A stretch of DNA of 51,275 nucleotides from Candidatus Flavonifractor intestinipullorum (GTDB lineage Bacteria; Bacillota; Clostridia; Oscillospirales; Oscillospiraceae): positions 1 through 51,275 of the forward strand of contig DWYC01000003.1 of NCBI GenBank assembly GCA_019118925.1, read 5' to 3'. The notes under the pieces were generated by a model. That model was given only the letters and a program-made list of their open reading frames with translations. It had not been told where the DNA came from and did not search any database. Position numbers and translations under genes: made by a program. Below are positions 25,454 through 34,403 of this stretch, piece after piece; positions within the stretch are counted from its first letter, which is position 1, and each line of letters opens with the position of its first letter.

Positions 25454-26392
25454 ATGTTATTAAAGCAGGTCATGGATCTTTTTGAGCTTCTGGACACTCC
25501 CCGCGCCTGCGGCGAGACGATCAAGGAAGTCATGTTGGCCAACGGCGCCGACGAGGTGAGCGTTCAGACCGTCACCGGCGAAAAGGGGTCCACCGATTCC
25601 ATTAAAATTCTCATCAAGGGCCGCAACGGCAAGTCCAGCGGCGGCACCGCTCCCACGCTGGGCATCATCGGCCGTCTGGGCGGGCTGGGCGCCCGGCCGG
25701 AGGTCATCGGCTTCGTCTCCGACGGCGACGGCGCGCTGGCCGCCCTGTCCGCCGGTCTGAAGCTGGCCCAGATGCACAAAAACGGCGACGTGCTGGAGGG
25801 CGACGTGCTGGTGGCCACCCATATCTGCCCCCACGCCCCCACCCAGGAGCACTTCCCCGTGCCGTTTATGGACTCCCCCATCGACATGCAGCTGTGCAAC
25901 CGCATGGAGGTGGACGAGCGCATGGACGCCATTTTGTCCATCGACACCACCAAGGGCAACCGGGTCATCAACCTCAACGGCATCGCCATCTCCAACACCA
26001 TCAAAGAGGGCTATATTCTGGAGGTCAGCAACGATCTGATGGACGTGATGACCCGTGTCACCGGCCAGCTGCCCGCCATCTTCCCCTGCGCCCAGCAGGA
26101 TATCACCCCCTACGGCAACGACCTGCACCACCTCAACAGCATTCTCCAGCCCGCCACCGCCACCAACGCCCCCGTGGTGGGCGTGGCCATCACCACCGAG
26201 CAGGCCGTGGCCGGCTGCGCCACCGGCGCCAGCCACCCCCTGGACGTGGAGACGGCCGCCCGGTTCGCCGTGGAGGTGGCCAAGGGCTACGGCGCGGGAC
26301 AGGTGTCCTTCTACAGCGAGAAGGAGTACGCCCACCTGCTGGAGCTCTACGGCCGGATGAACCACTTCCAGACCTTCGGCAAGCAGGACTAA
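25454..26392 (+). CDS. DUF1177 family protein
   Basis: A 312-residue cytoplasmic protein of the DUF1177 family, whose genes typically sit beside AroM and dipeptide transporter genes. The ATG at 25454 has GGAGG eight nt upstream. Visible conserved stretches are THICPHAPTQEHFPVPFMDS, SIDTTKGNR and ATGASHPLDVETAARFAVE. The histidine- and aspartate-rich motifs suggest a metal-dependent hydrolase, but no activity is established for the family. It is the first gene of the cargo and ends 3 nt before aroM. Confidence 0.85.
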   Translation: MLLKQVMDLFELLDTPRACGETIKEVMLANGADEVSVQTVTGEKGSTDSIKILIKGRNGKSSGGTAPTLGIIGRLGGLGARPEVIGFVSDGDGALAALSAGLKLAQMHKNGDVLEGDVLVATHICPHAPTQEHFPVPFMDSPIDMQLCNRMEVDERMDAILSIDTTKGNRVINLNGIAISNTIKEGYILEVSNDLMDVMTRVTGQLPAIFPCAQQDITPYGNDLHHLNSILQPATATNAPVVGVAITTEQAVAGCATGASHPLDVETAARFAVEVAKGYGAGQVSFYSEKEYAHLLELYGRMNHFQTFGKQD

Positions 26393-26395
26393 CCC

Positions 26396-27076
26396 GTGAG
26401 CGAGCCTAAACTCCTGGCCGCGATTACCATTGGACAGGCCCCCCGCACCGACGTTACCGCGGATATTCTGCCCATGCTTCCCCCGCATGTGACTCTGCGG
26501 GAGTACGGCGCGCTGGACGAGCTCACCTGGGAACAGGTCATGGACGCCTTCCACCCCGCCCCCGGAGAACAGGTTCTGGTCTCCCGGATGCGGGACGGGC
26601 GCCAGGTCCGCATGACGGAGGGCTATGTCCTCCCCCGGCTCCAGGCGAAAATCCGCCAGGCGGAGGAGGAGGGGGCGGACGCCATTCTGCTTCTGTGCAC
26701 CGGGTCCTTTCCCGCCTTTCCGCACCGGGTGCTGCTGCTGGAGCCCCAGGAGATGCTCCATGCCGTGGTGGCCAAACTGGCCGGCGGGCAAAAGGTGGGG
26801 CTGCTGGTCCCCATGCCCGACCAGGTGGAGCAGGCCTACCGCTTCTGGGGGGAGCACGGCGTGGACGTCACCGTGGCCTGCGCCTCCCCCTATCTGGACT
26901 TTGAGGGCGTGCGCCGGGCGGCGCAGCAGTTCCGGGGGCAGGATCTGGCCTTTGTGTGTACCGACTGCATGGGCTATACCGTGGCCATGAAACGGGCCAT
27001 TCAACAGGAGACCGGGCTTCCGGTGATCCTTCCGCGCACCCTGGTTGTCCGGGTTCTTGGCGAGCTGCTGGATTAA
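26396..27076 (+). CDS. AroM family protein
   Basis: A 226-residue protein of the AroM family, start GTG at 26396, only three bases after the DUF1177 stop. The N-terminus LLAAITIGQAPRTDVTADI is characteristic. Two cysteine motifs, ILLLCTGSF and FVCTDCMGYT, sit in the two halves in the way catalytic cysteines do in Asp/Glu/hydantoin racemases. A racemase-like role on amino acids or peptides is therefore plausible but is inference. E. coli aroM itself has no proven function. Confidence 0.85.
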   Translation: MSEPKLLAAITIGQAPRTDVTADILPMLPPHVTLREYGALDELTWEQVMDAFHPAPGEQVLVSRMRDGRQVRMTEGYVLPRLQAKIRQAEEEGADAILLLCTGSFPAFPHRVLLLEPQEMLHAVVAKLAGGQKVGLLVPMPDQVEQAYRFWGEHGVDVTVACASPYLDFEGVRRAAQQFRGQDLAFVCTDCMGYTVAMKRAIQQETGLPVILPRTLVVRVLGELLD

Positions 27077-27089
27077 CGCGGAACTTCAC

Positions 27090-27114
27090 AGGCGGCGGGT
27101 CTTTCCCGCCGCCT
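27090..27114 (+). other. Intercistronic hairpin after aroM
   Basis: A perfect 10-bp GC stem (27090-27099 with 27105-27114, 5-nt loop) is followed by GGTTTCATTT. The T content is too low for an efficient terminator, so it may be partial attenuation or mRNA protection within the operon. Confidence 0.45.
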
Positions 27115-27146
27115 GGTTTCATTTGACTTTCAGGAGGTAATGTCCC

Positions 27147-28469
27147 ATGAGCGACATCAATCAGGAGCTCTTATCCTTCATCCAGCGCAGCCCCAGCTGC
27201 TACCATGCGGTGGAAACCATCGCCCGGGAGCTGACGGAGGGCGGCTTTACCGAGCTCTCCGAGGGGGAGCGCTGGACTCTGGAGCGGGGCGGGCGGTACT
27301 TTGTGCGCCGGAACCTCTCCACCATTCTGGCCTTCCGGATTCCCCGGGAGGAGATCCGGGGCGTTCAGATCGCCGCCTCCCACAGCGATTCTCCCGCCTT
27401 CAAGCTCAAGGAGAACATGGACATCGTGCGGGACGGTGCCTACACCGAGCTGAACGTGGAGAAATACGGCGGGATGCTCTGTGCGCCCTGGTTCGACCGG
27501 CCGCTGTCGGTGGCCGGCAAGGTGGTGCTCTGCCGGGAGGGCCGGCTGGAGTCCCGCCTGGTGAACCTGGACCGGGACCTGCTGATGATCCCCAACCTGG
27601 CCATCCACATGAACCGGAGCGTCAACGACGGCTATGCCTACAGCGCCCAGCGGGACATGCTCCCTCTGCTGGGGGATGAGACGGCCAAGGGCAAACTGAT
27701 GGAGCTGGTGGCCCAGGCCGCCGGAGTGGCCCGGGAGGAAATTTTGGGCAGCGACCTGTTCCTCTACTGCCGCAGCCGGGGCACCGTCTGGGGCGCCGGC
27801 GGGGAATACCTCTCCTCGCCCAAGCTGGACGACCTCCAGTGCACCTTCGCCAATCTGAAGGGGTTCCTGGCGGCCGGGGAAAATCCCCATGCCCTCTCCG
27901 TCTATGCGGTGTTCGACAATGAGGAGGTGGGCAGTACCACCAAGCAGGGGGCCGCCTCCACCGTGCTGCTGGACACCCTCACCCGCATCAACGAGTGCCT
28001 GGGCCGGAGCCGGGAAGACTATCTGCGGATGCTCGCCTGCGGCTTCATGGTCTCGGCCGACAACGCCCACGCCGTCCATCCCAACCACCTGGACGCCGCC
28101 GACCCCACCAATCACCCCCATATGAACCGGGGAATTGTCCTCAAGTTCAGCGCCAACCAGAAGTACGGCACCGACTCGGTGTCGGCCGCTCTCTTCCGGG
28201 AGCTCTGCCGCCGGGCGGACGTGCCCACCCAGGTGTTCCACAACCACTCGGACATTCTGGGCGGGAGCACCCTTGGAAACCTCTCCAACGCCCAGGTATC
28301 CCTGAATATGGTGGACATCGGCCTGCCCCAGCTGGCCATGCACTCCCCCTATGAGACGGCGGGCGCCCGGGACACCGCCTATCTGGTCCGGGCCATGGAG
28401 GTCTTTTTCAACAGCTATCTTCAGGACGAGGGACAGGGCGCCTACACCCTGCACACCTGCCGTGTATGA
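27147..28469 (+). CDS. M18 family metallo-aminopeptidase
   Basis: A 440-residue aspartyl-aminopeptidase-type enzyme that would remove N-terminal residues from peptides in the cytoplasm. The ATG at 27147 has AGGAGG nine nt upstream. Metal and catalytic motifs are AASHSDSPAFKLKEN (His79), FDNEEVGSTTKQGA (paired Glu), SADNAHAVHPN (Asp) and LAMHSPYETAGARDT (His near the C-terminus). Length is normal for M18. It lies in the first cargo operon and would act on peptides imported by the Dpp transporter downstream. Confidence 0.93.
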   Translation: MSDINQELLSFIQRSPSCYHAVETIARELTEGGFTELSEGERWTLERGGRYFVRRNLSTILAFRIPREEIRGVQIAASHSDSPAFKLKENMDIVRDGAYTELNVEKYGGMLCAPWFDRPLSVAGKVVLCREGRLESRLVNLDRDLLMIPNLAIHMNRSVNDGYAYSAQRDMLPLLGDETAKGKLMELVAQAAGVAREEILGSDLFLYCRSRGTVWGAGGEYLSSPKLDDLQCTFANLKGFLAAGENPHALSVYAVFDNEEVGSTTKQGAASTVLLDTLTRINECLGRSREDYLRMLACGFMVSADNAHAVHPNHLDAADPTNHPHMNRGIVLKFSANQKYGTDSVSAALFRELCRRADVPTQVFHNHSDILGGSTLGNLSNAQVSLNMVDIGLPQLAMHSPYETAGARDTAYLVRAMEVFFNSYLQDEGQGAYTLHTCRV

Positions 28470-28479
28470 GGTGAAGAAC

Positions 28480-29136
28480 ATGTATTACTATGTCAATCAG
28501 ACCCGCTATCCCCATGTCCCCTATCCCACTCTGACCGCCATTCCGGAGCTGGCCCGGAACGACACCACCGTGCGCTCCGCCGGGTGCGGGCTGTGTTCGG
28601 TCTCCATGGTGGTCACTAATTTGACGGGGACGGAATTTCCGCTCATCGACGCGCTGGAGCTCTCCCTGGCGGTAAACGCCAACCACAGCCCCGGCACCGA
28701 TATGGACCGTCTGGCCCCCTATGTGGCCGAGCGCTTCGGCCTGAAGCTGGTGATGACCGACGACCCGGAGCAGCTGCGCCAGAGCCTGCTGCGGGGAGGC
28801 ATGGCCGTGGCCAACGTGACGGGAGACCGGCCGGAGGAGAACTATGTGGGGCTCTTCTCCCACGGCGGCCACTATGTGGCGGTGGTGGCCATTGAGCCCG
28901 ACGGCGAGCATGTCACCGTCCTGGACCCCTCCCAGCTGCCCGACAAATTCCACGAAGCGGGCCGGGAGGGCAAGGTGGTGGAAAACGGATTCTGCCTGCA
29001 CACCACGCTGTCCATTCTCGCGGAGGACTGCCGGTTCCGCCCGGCGGAGTGCTACCCGGAGGGAGAATTCAAATCCTGGATGGAATTCGACCGCCGGACC
29101 GTCCACAACCGATATTATCTCTTTGAAAAGGAATAG
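28480..29136 (+). CDS. C39-like cysteine peptidase
   Basis: A 218-residue protein with a papain-like C39-type core and no signal peptide. SAGCGLCSVSMVV carries the probable nucleophilic Cys, SHGGHYVAVVAI the His and VLDPSQ the Asp. The ATG at 28480 has GAGGTG six nt upstream, 10 nt after the M18 stop. Without an ABC exporter fusion it is unlikely to be a bacteriocin leader peptidase. An amidase or peptide hydrolase role fits the neighbouring genes. Confidence 0.8.
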   Translation: MYYYVNQTRYPHVPYPTLTAIPELARNDTTVRSAGCGLCSVSMVVTNLTGTEFPLIDALELSLAVNANHSPGTDMDRLAPYVAERFGLKLVMTDDPEQLRQSLLRGGMAVANVTGDRPEENYVGLFSHGGHYVAVVAIEPDGEHVTVLDPSQLPDKFHEAGREGKVVENGFCLHTTLSILAEDCRFRPAECYPEGEFKSWMEFDRRTVHNRYYLFEKE

Positions 29137-29295
29137 AACCTGGTTTTGACGGAATGTTTATCCATCGCGATTCCCTGTTTCCGGTGAACTGCGCCGATTT
29201 CCGGCCAAATGTTCCGTATTTGTTCTTTTTGCGAATTATAATGTCTTATTTTCCCATCCTTTCTCTGTTATTTTCTGCAATTTCCTTGTAAACAC

Positions 29296-29324
29296 TTGAA
29301 AAATGATGTTCAATATAGTATGAT
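29296..29324 (+). promoter_or_regulatory. Sigma-A promoter of the second cargo operon
   Basis: TTGAAA (29296-29301), 17-nt spacer, TATGAT (29319-29324), within an AT-rich gap of about 270 bp (29137-29404). Nothing else clear is visible in that gap. Confidence 0.75.
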
Positions 29325-29404
29325 TAGTTTTATTAAAATACGAAATGTAGAGCGGTTTTTTTATCCCTCCGGGCCGGCCGTTCTGCGGGAGGAGTTGCGT
29401 CAGC

Positions 29405-30580
29405 ATAGAACGTGAGATTTATCAGGAAGCTCTGTCTCTGCGGGACGAGCTGGTTGCGTGGCGGCGGCAGCTTCACCGCCACCCGGAGCTGGGCTTTGAT
29501 CTGCCGGTGACGCGGGCTTTTGTCTTTGAAAAACTGCGTGAAATGGGCTATGAGCCCCAGGACGTGGGGCGGGCCGGCATCACCTGTACCATCGGCCGGG
29601 GCGCTCCGGTCTTTCTGCTGCGGGGGGATATGGACGCCCTGCCCATGCAGGAGGAGACCGGACTGCCCTTCGCCTCGGAAAACGGGTGCATGCACGCCTG
29701 CGGGCACGATTTCCACACCACCGCCCTGCTGGGCGCCGCCCGGCTGCTGCGGCAGCACGAGGGAGAGCTGCGGGGCACGGTAAAGCTGCTCTTTCAGCCG
29801 GCGGAGGAGACCATGGACGGCGCGCAGGATGTCTTTGACGCCGGAATTCTGGAACACCCCCACGTGGACGCCGCCATGGCCCTGCATGTGGTTCAGGCGC
29901 CCTTCGGAACGGTAAACTACACCCCCGGCTCCGCCTGCGGCTCCAGCGACGTGTTCACCATCACCGTCAACGGCCGGGGCGGGCACGGCGCCGCGCCCCA
30001 CCGGAATATCGACCCCATCAACGTGGCGGCCCATATTGTGCTCTCTCTCCAGACCATCAACAGCCGTGAGGTCAACCCCAATGAGATGATTGTCCTCACC
30101 ATCTGTTCCCTCCACGCCGGCAGCGCCGCCAACGTGACGCCGGCTCAGGCGGTGCTGAAGGGCACCATCCGCACCATGAATCTGGAGGTCAAGGAGTTCG
30201 CCCGGCAGCGGCTGACGGAAATCTGCCGGGATGTGTGCCGCACGTTCCGGGCCGAATGCGACATTGCGTTCACCGGAGCGGGCATTCCCCCCATGATCAA
30301 TGATCCCGCCCTTACCGAGGAGTTGAGCGGCTATATCGATGCGCTCCTGGGCTCCGGTTCGGTCCGCCATATTGAGCGGATGACCGGGTCGGAGGATTTC
30401 TCGGTCTTTTCCCACCACGTGCCCTGCGCGCTGTACTGGTTCGGCACCGGCAGCGCGGAAGAGGGGTATCCCTATGGTGTTCACGATCCCAGGGTCACAT
30501 TCCGCGAGGATGCGCTCCCTGAGATGGCGGCCGTGTATGCTCAGTCCGCCATCTGCTGGCTCGCGAACCACCATCAGTGA
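29405..30580 (+). CDS. M20 family amidohydrolase (N-acyl amino acid/peptide hydrolase type)
   Basis: About 391 residues. It resembles the IAA-amino acid hydrolase/hippuricase group that splits N-acyl amino acids. Motifs are AWRRQLHRHPELGF near the N-terminus, LRGDMDALPMQEETGLPF, MHACGHDFHTTALLGAARLL, QPAEE and GSEDFSVF. The start is odd: the first in-frame canonical codon (GTG at 29507) would delete the conserved HRHPELGF segment. The frame is open back to 29351 without ATG, GTG or TTG. The GGGAGGAG site (29387-29394) points to an ATA at 29405 as the initiator, or to a sequence error. Motifs are otherwise intact. Confidence 0.82.
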   Translation: MEREIYQEALSLRDELVAWRRQLHRHPELGFDLPVTRAFVFEKLREMGYEPQDVGRAGITCTIGRGAPVFLLRGDMDALPMQEETGLPFASENGCMHACGHDFHTTALLGAARLLRQHEGELRGTVKLLFQPAEETMDGAQDVFDAGILEHPHVDAAMALHVVQAPFGTVNYTPGSACGSSDVFTITVNGRGGHGAAPHRNIDPINVAAHIVLSLQTINSREVNPNEMIVLTICSLHAGSAANVTPAQAVLKGTIRTMNLEVKEFARQRLTEICRDVCRTFRAECDIAFTGAGIPPMINDPALTEELSGYIDALLGSGSVRHIERMTGSEDFSVFSHHVPCALYWFGTGSAEEGYPYGVHDPRVTFREDALPEMAAVYAQSAICWLANHHQ

Positions 30581-30614
30581 TAGATGTGTAAGACCCAAAA
30601 CGAACAGGAGTGAA

Positions 30615-32243
30615 ATGAAAATGAAGAAAAAGATCCTTGCACTGAGCCTGGCCTGCGCCATGTCCCTGGGCCTTCTGGCCGGCTGCTGCGGCGGCAGCGA
30701 AGCCAGCCCCGACCCCAGCGCGGCGCCGTCCGCCGCCGCCGGGTCCTCCACCCCTGCGGAGAGCGGGACCCTGACCGTCTCCCTCTCCTCCTCCCCCAGC
30801 AAGCTGGACCCTATCCACTACACCGGCACCTATGAGAGCCAGATCATCGGTCAGGTCTGCGACCGTCTGATCGAGTACAACGACGACCTGGACACCTATG
30901 TTCCCTCGCTGGCCACCAGCTGGACCATTTCGGAGGACGGTTCCACTTACGTCTTCCAGATCCGTCAGGGGGTCCATTTCCAGAACGGCCAGTACAGCCA
31001 GGGCCGTGAGATGACCGCCGAGGACGTGGCCTGGTCTCTGAACCGCTCTGCCCAGTACTCCGACATGGCCCGCCTGTCCATGCTGGACAAGGCGGAGGTC
31101 ACCGGCGAGTGGGAGGTCACCTGTACCCTGAAGAGCCCCAACGCCGCCTTCCTGACCGCTCTGACCGACGCGGGCAACTCCATCATTGCCCAGGAAGAGG
31201 TTGAGGGCTGGGGCGACGACTTCGGCTATCACCTGACCGGCACCGGCGCGTTCATCATGGAGGACTTCCAGCTGGACGAGCAGGCCGTTCTGGTGGCCAA
31301 CGAGGACTACTGGCTGGGCGTGCCCAACATCCAGAAGCTGGTCTTCCGCTTCATCTCCGATCCCACCCAGACCGCCAACGCCCTGCTGGCCGGCGAGATT
31401 GATCTGGCTACCCAGCTCTCCGGCGAGGCCATCAACACCGTGGACCAGGCCGGCGGCGACGTGAGCCTGATGAAGGTGGAGGCGCTGCAGATCAACTACG
31501 TCCGCTTCAACATGCAGAACGGCCCCACTGCCGATCCTCTGGTCCGCCAGGCGCTGATCCAGGCGGTGGATCTGGACGCCGTGCGCACCGCCCTGTACCA
31601 GTACGGCGAGGCGGAGGCCGCCTGCCTGCCCCTGCCCTACGGCTCCTGGGGCTATGACGAGTCTCTGGAGTCCCTGGCCCTGCCCTATGACGTCGAGGCC
31701 GCCAAGGAGAAGCTGGCCCAGTCCGGCTACCCCAACGGCTTTGAGGTGGACATCTACGTCTCCAACACCCAGGAGCGCACCACGCTGTGCACCCTGCTGC
31801 AGGCCTACTGGTCTCAGATCGGCGTCACCACCAACATCCACGCCAACGAGTGGGGCACCTTCTCCGACATGGCGGCCTCCGGCAACGCCGACATCTACGC
31901 CATGAGCTGGACCTGGTATCCCGACCCCTACTTCTTCCTGAACAACCTCTTCTCCTCCAGCCAGACCAGCTCCAACGGCAACGGCGCTCTGTATATCAAC
32001 GATGAGGTCGATGCCGCTCTGCAGGCCGCGGTGGAGACCACCGATCAGACCGAGCGCGCCGCCTACTACAGCGAGGTCATGCGCCACGCTATGGAGGACT
32101 ACACCGGCATTTACTACGCCGTGCCCTACAACTGCTACGGCATTAACAGCCGCGTGCAGGACTTCACGCCCAGAGCCGACGGCACCCTGCGTTTCATCGT
32201 CTCCGACGGCGAGAAGATCGTCCGCAATACCTCCGTTGCCTGA
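30615..32243 (+). CDS. Peptide ABC transporter substrate-binding lipoprotein
   Basis: A 542-residue extracellular lipoprotein of solute-binding family 5, which captures peptides for the DppBCDF-type importer encoded downstream. The lipobox LLAGC precedes Cys-Gly-Gly (about residue 22), followed by a low-complexity Ser/Ala/Pro spacer to about 50. The family signature region is at VPSLATSWTISEDGSTYVF followed by IRQGVHFQNG. The ATG at 30615 is only four nt from AGGAG and the second ATG at 30621 is ten nt away; either may be used. A large hairpin separates it from the permease genes. Confidence 0.92.
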   Translation: MKMKKKILALSLACAMSLGLLAGCCGGSEASPDPSAAPSAAAGSSTPAESGTLTVSLSSSPSKLDPIHYTGTYESQIIGQVCDRLIEYNDDLDTYVPSLATSWTISEDGSTYVFQIRQGVHFQNGQYSQGREMTAEDVAWSLNRSAQYSDMARLSMLDKAEVTGEWEVTCTLKSPNAAFLTALTDAGNSIIAQEEVEGWGDDFGYHLTGTGAFIMEDFQLDEQAVLVANEDYWLGVPNIQKLVFRFISDPTQTANALLAGEIDLATQLSGEAINTVDQAGGDVSLMKVEALQINYVRFNMQNGPTADPLVRQALIQAVDLDAVRTALYQYGEAEAACLPLPYGSWGYDESLESLALPYDVEAAKEKLAQSGYPNGFEVDIYVSNTQERTTLCTLLQAYWSQIGVTTNIHANEWGTFSDMAASGNADIYAMSWTWYPDPYFFLNNLFSSSQTSSNGNGALYINDEVDAALQAAVETTDQTERAAYYSEVMRHAMEDYTGIYYAVPYNCYGINSRVQDFTPRADGTLRFIVSDGEKIVRNTSVA

Positions 32244-32265
32244 TTAACTGCGATAAGCCGCTATC

Positions 32266-32297
32266 ACCTATGGGGCGCGCACGCGCGCCCCATAGGT
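32266..32297 (+). other. Strong intercistronic hairpin between binding protein and permease genes
   Basis: Two 15-nt arms (32266-32280 and 32283-32297) are perfect inverted repeats. With no T-run it is not a full terminator. Such hairpins commonly keep the binding-protein mRNA more abundant than the permease mRNA. The rest of the gap (32298-32514) shows no further gene. Confidence 0.6.
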
Positions 32298-32514
32298 TGC
32301 TGTCAGGGGGACTTTTTCATCCCGAGCAGCACAAATGTACATCCGCGCGGATAATAGTTCGCCATACAGGTACAGGAGGCGATCTCTCTGCGGATGGAAC
32401 CTCCTCCATGCGGCAGGGTTTCGGCCGGATGGCCGCGTGGAAAAACCGCAGAGGTCGGTTTATATCCACCAAATGAACAAAACTATCACATGTATTGATA
32501 TGGCGGTGATGTGA

Positions 32515-33471
32515 GTGTTAAAAACTATCTTAAAACGTATTGTGCAGTGTATTCCCACGCTCTTCATCGTGGTCACATTCACATTTATTTTGACCCGCGC
32601 GATCCCGGGCAACCCGGCGCAGACGCTGCTGGGCCCCCAGGCCACAGCGGAAGATATCGCGGCCATGGAGATCAAGCTGGGCCTGGATCAGCCCAAATGG
32701 AAGCAGTACATCGACTATATGGGCGACGTGCTTCACGGTGATTTCGGGACCTCCTATATGTATAATCAGCCCGTTCTGGAGCTGATCGGGCAGCGCATCG
32801 GTCCCACCCTTCAGATTACTCTGACCGCGCTGATCATCGCACTGATCATCGGTGTGGGCGTGGGTATGTTCTCCGCGCTGCACCAATATTCCGCATTCGA
32901 CTATATCTTTATGGTCCTGGCCCTGGTGGGCGTATCCATGCCCATCTTCTGGCTGGGCATGATGCTGGTCAACTTCTTCTCGGTGAACCTGGGACTTCTC
33001 CCGGTGTCGGGCCGGGGCGATATTGCAAACGGATTGTGGGACGTGATCTCCCACATGATCCTGCCCTGTCTGTGCCTGTGTACCATTCCCATGGCCACTT
33101 TCGCCCGGATCACCCGCTCCAGCATGCTGGAGGTCATCCGCAGCGACTCCATTAAGGCCCTGCGGGCCCGCGGCATCAGCGAGCGCAGCGTGATTTTCAA
33201 GCACGCCCTCAAAAACGCCCTGCCCCCCATTATCACGGTCCTGGGCCTGCAGCTGGCCAGCTGCTTCACCGGCGCCATCCTGACGGAGAACATCTTCTCC
33301 TGGCCTGGACTGGGCACCATGATCGTCAACGGCATCAACAACCGCGACTATATGCTCATCCAGGGCATGGTCCTGTTTTTCGCCATGGTCTTTGTGGTCA
33401 TTAACCTGATCGTCGATCTGGTCTATATGGTCATCAATCCCAGAGTCAGTTATGAAGGAGGCGGCGCGTAA
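32515..33471 (+). CDS. Dipeptide/oligopeptide ABC transporter permease (DppB type)
   Basis: A 318-residue inner-membrane permease with six predicted helices. It has the family N-terminus LKRIVQCIPTLFIVVTFTF and the EAA-like coupling loop ALRARGISERSVIFKHALKN. The GTG at 32515 has GGTGA nearby. Its stop codon overlaps the DppC start (TAATG). Together with DppC it forms the membrane channel of the importer. Confidence 0.95.
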   Translation: MLKTILKRIVQCIPTLFIVVTFTFILTRAIPGNPAQTLLGPQATAEDIAAMEIKLGLDQPKWKQYIDYMGDVLHGDFGTSYMYNQPVLELIGQRIGPTLQITLTALIIALIIGVGVGMFSALHQYSAFDYIFMVLALVGVSMPIFWLGMMLVNFFSVNLGLLPVSGRGDIANGLWDVISHMILPCLCLCTIPMATFARITRSSMLEVIRSDSIKALRARGISERSVIFKHALKNALPPIITVLGLQLASCFTGAILTENIFSWPGLGTMIVNGINNRDYMLIQGMVLFFAMVFVVINLIVDLVYMVINPRVSYEGGGA

Positions 33472-34391
33472 TGAAGAAGAAACAGAACATGGGGGAGGCT
33501 ATCACCGACGCCCTCGGTACCGCCTCCAACGAAGAGCTGCTGAAAAAGGAGCGCCGGGCCAACAGTGCCTGGAGCAAGCTCAAACGCAATAAAACGGCCA
33601 TGGTGGGTCTGATTATCGTGTGCATCATGATCTTTATCGCGGTCTTTGCACCCCTGCTGGCCCCCTATGACCCCACGGCCATCAGCCCCCTGGAGGCCTA
33701 CGCCCGGCCGGGTGAGAACGGCCACATTCTGGGCTGCGACCACATCGGACGGGACCTTCTCTCCCGCATTATCTACGGCTCCCGGGTATCCCTGCTGGTG
33801 GCCTTTGGCGGCACGGTGGTGGCCGGCATCATCGGCGTGCTCCTGGGCCTGATCGCCGGTTACTTCGGCGGCATTGTGGACAGCATCATCATGCGCATTA
33901 TGGACGGCATGCTCTCCTTCCCCTATATCCTGCTGGCCATGGTGCTGATGACCGTGCTGGGCTCGAGTATCTTCAACGTCATCCTGGCCGTGGGCATCGG
34001 CAACATCCCCAGCTTTGCCCGTGTGGTCCGGGGCGAGGTGCACATCATCAAAAATGAGGAGTACTGCAACGCCGCCCGGGTCATCGGCGTGTCCAACGCC
34101 CGGATGCTCTTCACCCACATCCTGCCCAACACCATCTCCCCCCTGATCGTCTACGCCACCCTGGGCATCGCCGGCGCCATCATCTCCGAGGCCGCCCTGA
34201 GCTTCCTGGGCCTGGGCATCAGCGAGCCCACCGCCTCCTGGGGCAGCATCCTCCAGACCGGCAAATTCTATCTCAATACCGCCCCCCATATCGCCACTTA
34301 CTCCGGCATCTTCATTCTCATCACCGTGCTGGGCTTCAATCTGCTGGGCGACGGCGTGCGCGACGTGCTGGACCCCAAGATGAAGAAGTAA
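33471..34391 (+). CDS. Dipeptide/oligopeptide ABC transporter permease (DppC type)
   Basis: A 306-residue permease with an N-terminal cytoplasmic arm and six helices. The conserved GCDHIGRDLLSRIIYGSRVS and the coupling loop NAARVIGVSNARMLFTHILP identify the DppC/OppC group. It starts at an ATG overlapping the dppB stop and has an AGGAGG site inside dppB. Confidence 0.95.
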   Translation: MKKKQNMGEAITDALGTASNEELLKKERRANSAWSKLKRNKTAMVGLIIVCIMIFIAVFAPLLAPYDPTAISPLEAYARPGENGHILGCDHIGRDLLSRIIYGSRVSLLVAFGGTVVAGIIGVLLGLIAGYFGGIVDSIIMRIMDGMLSFPYILLAMVLMTVLGSSIFNVILAVGIGNIPSFARVVRGEVHIIKNEEYCNAARVIGVSNARMLFTHILPNTISPLIVYATLGIAGAIISEAALSFLGLGISEPTASWGSILQTGKFYLNTAPHIATYSGIFILITVLGFNLLGDGVRDVLDPKMKK

Positions 34392-34403
34392 CGGAGGAGC
34401 AGA

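Noticed and set aside
25460-27004. Open frame of 514 codons opposite DUF1177 and aroM
   Set aside because: It spans two genuine genes with matching ribosome binding sites; its His/Gly/Val-rich composition is that of an antisense shadow.
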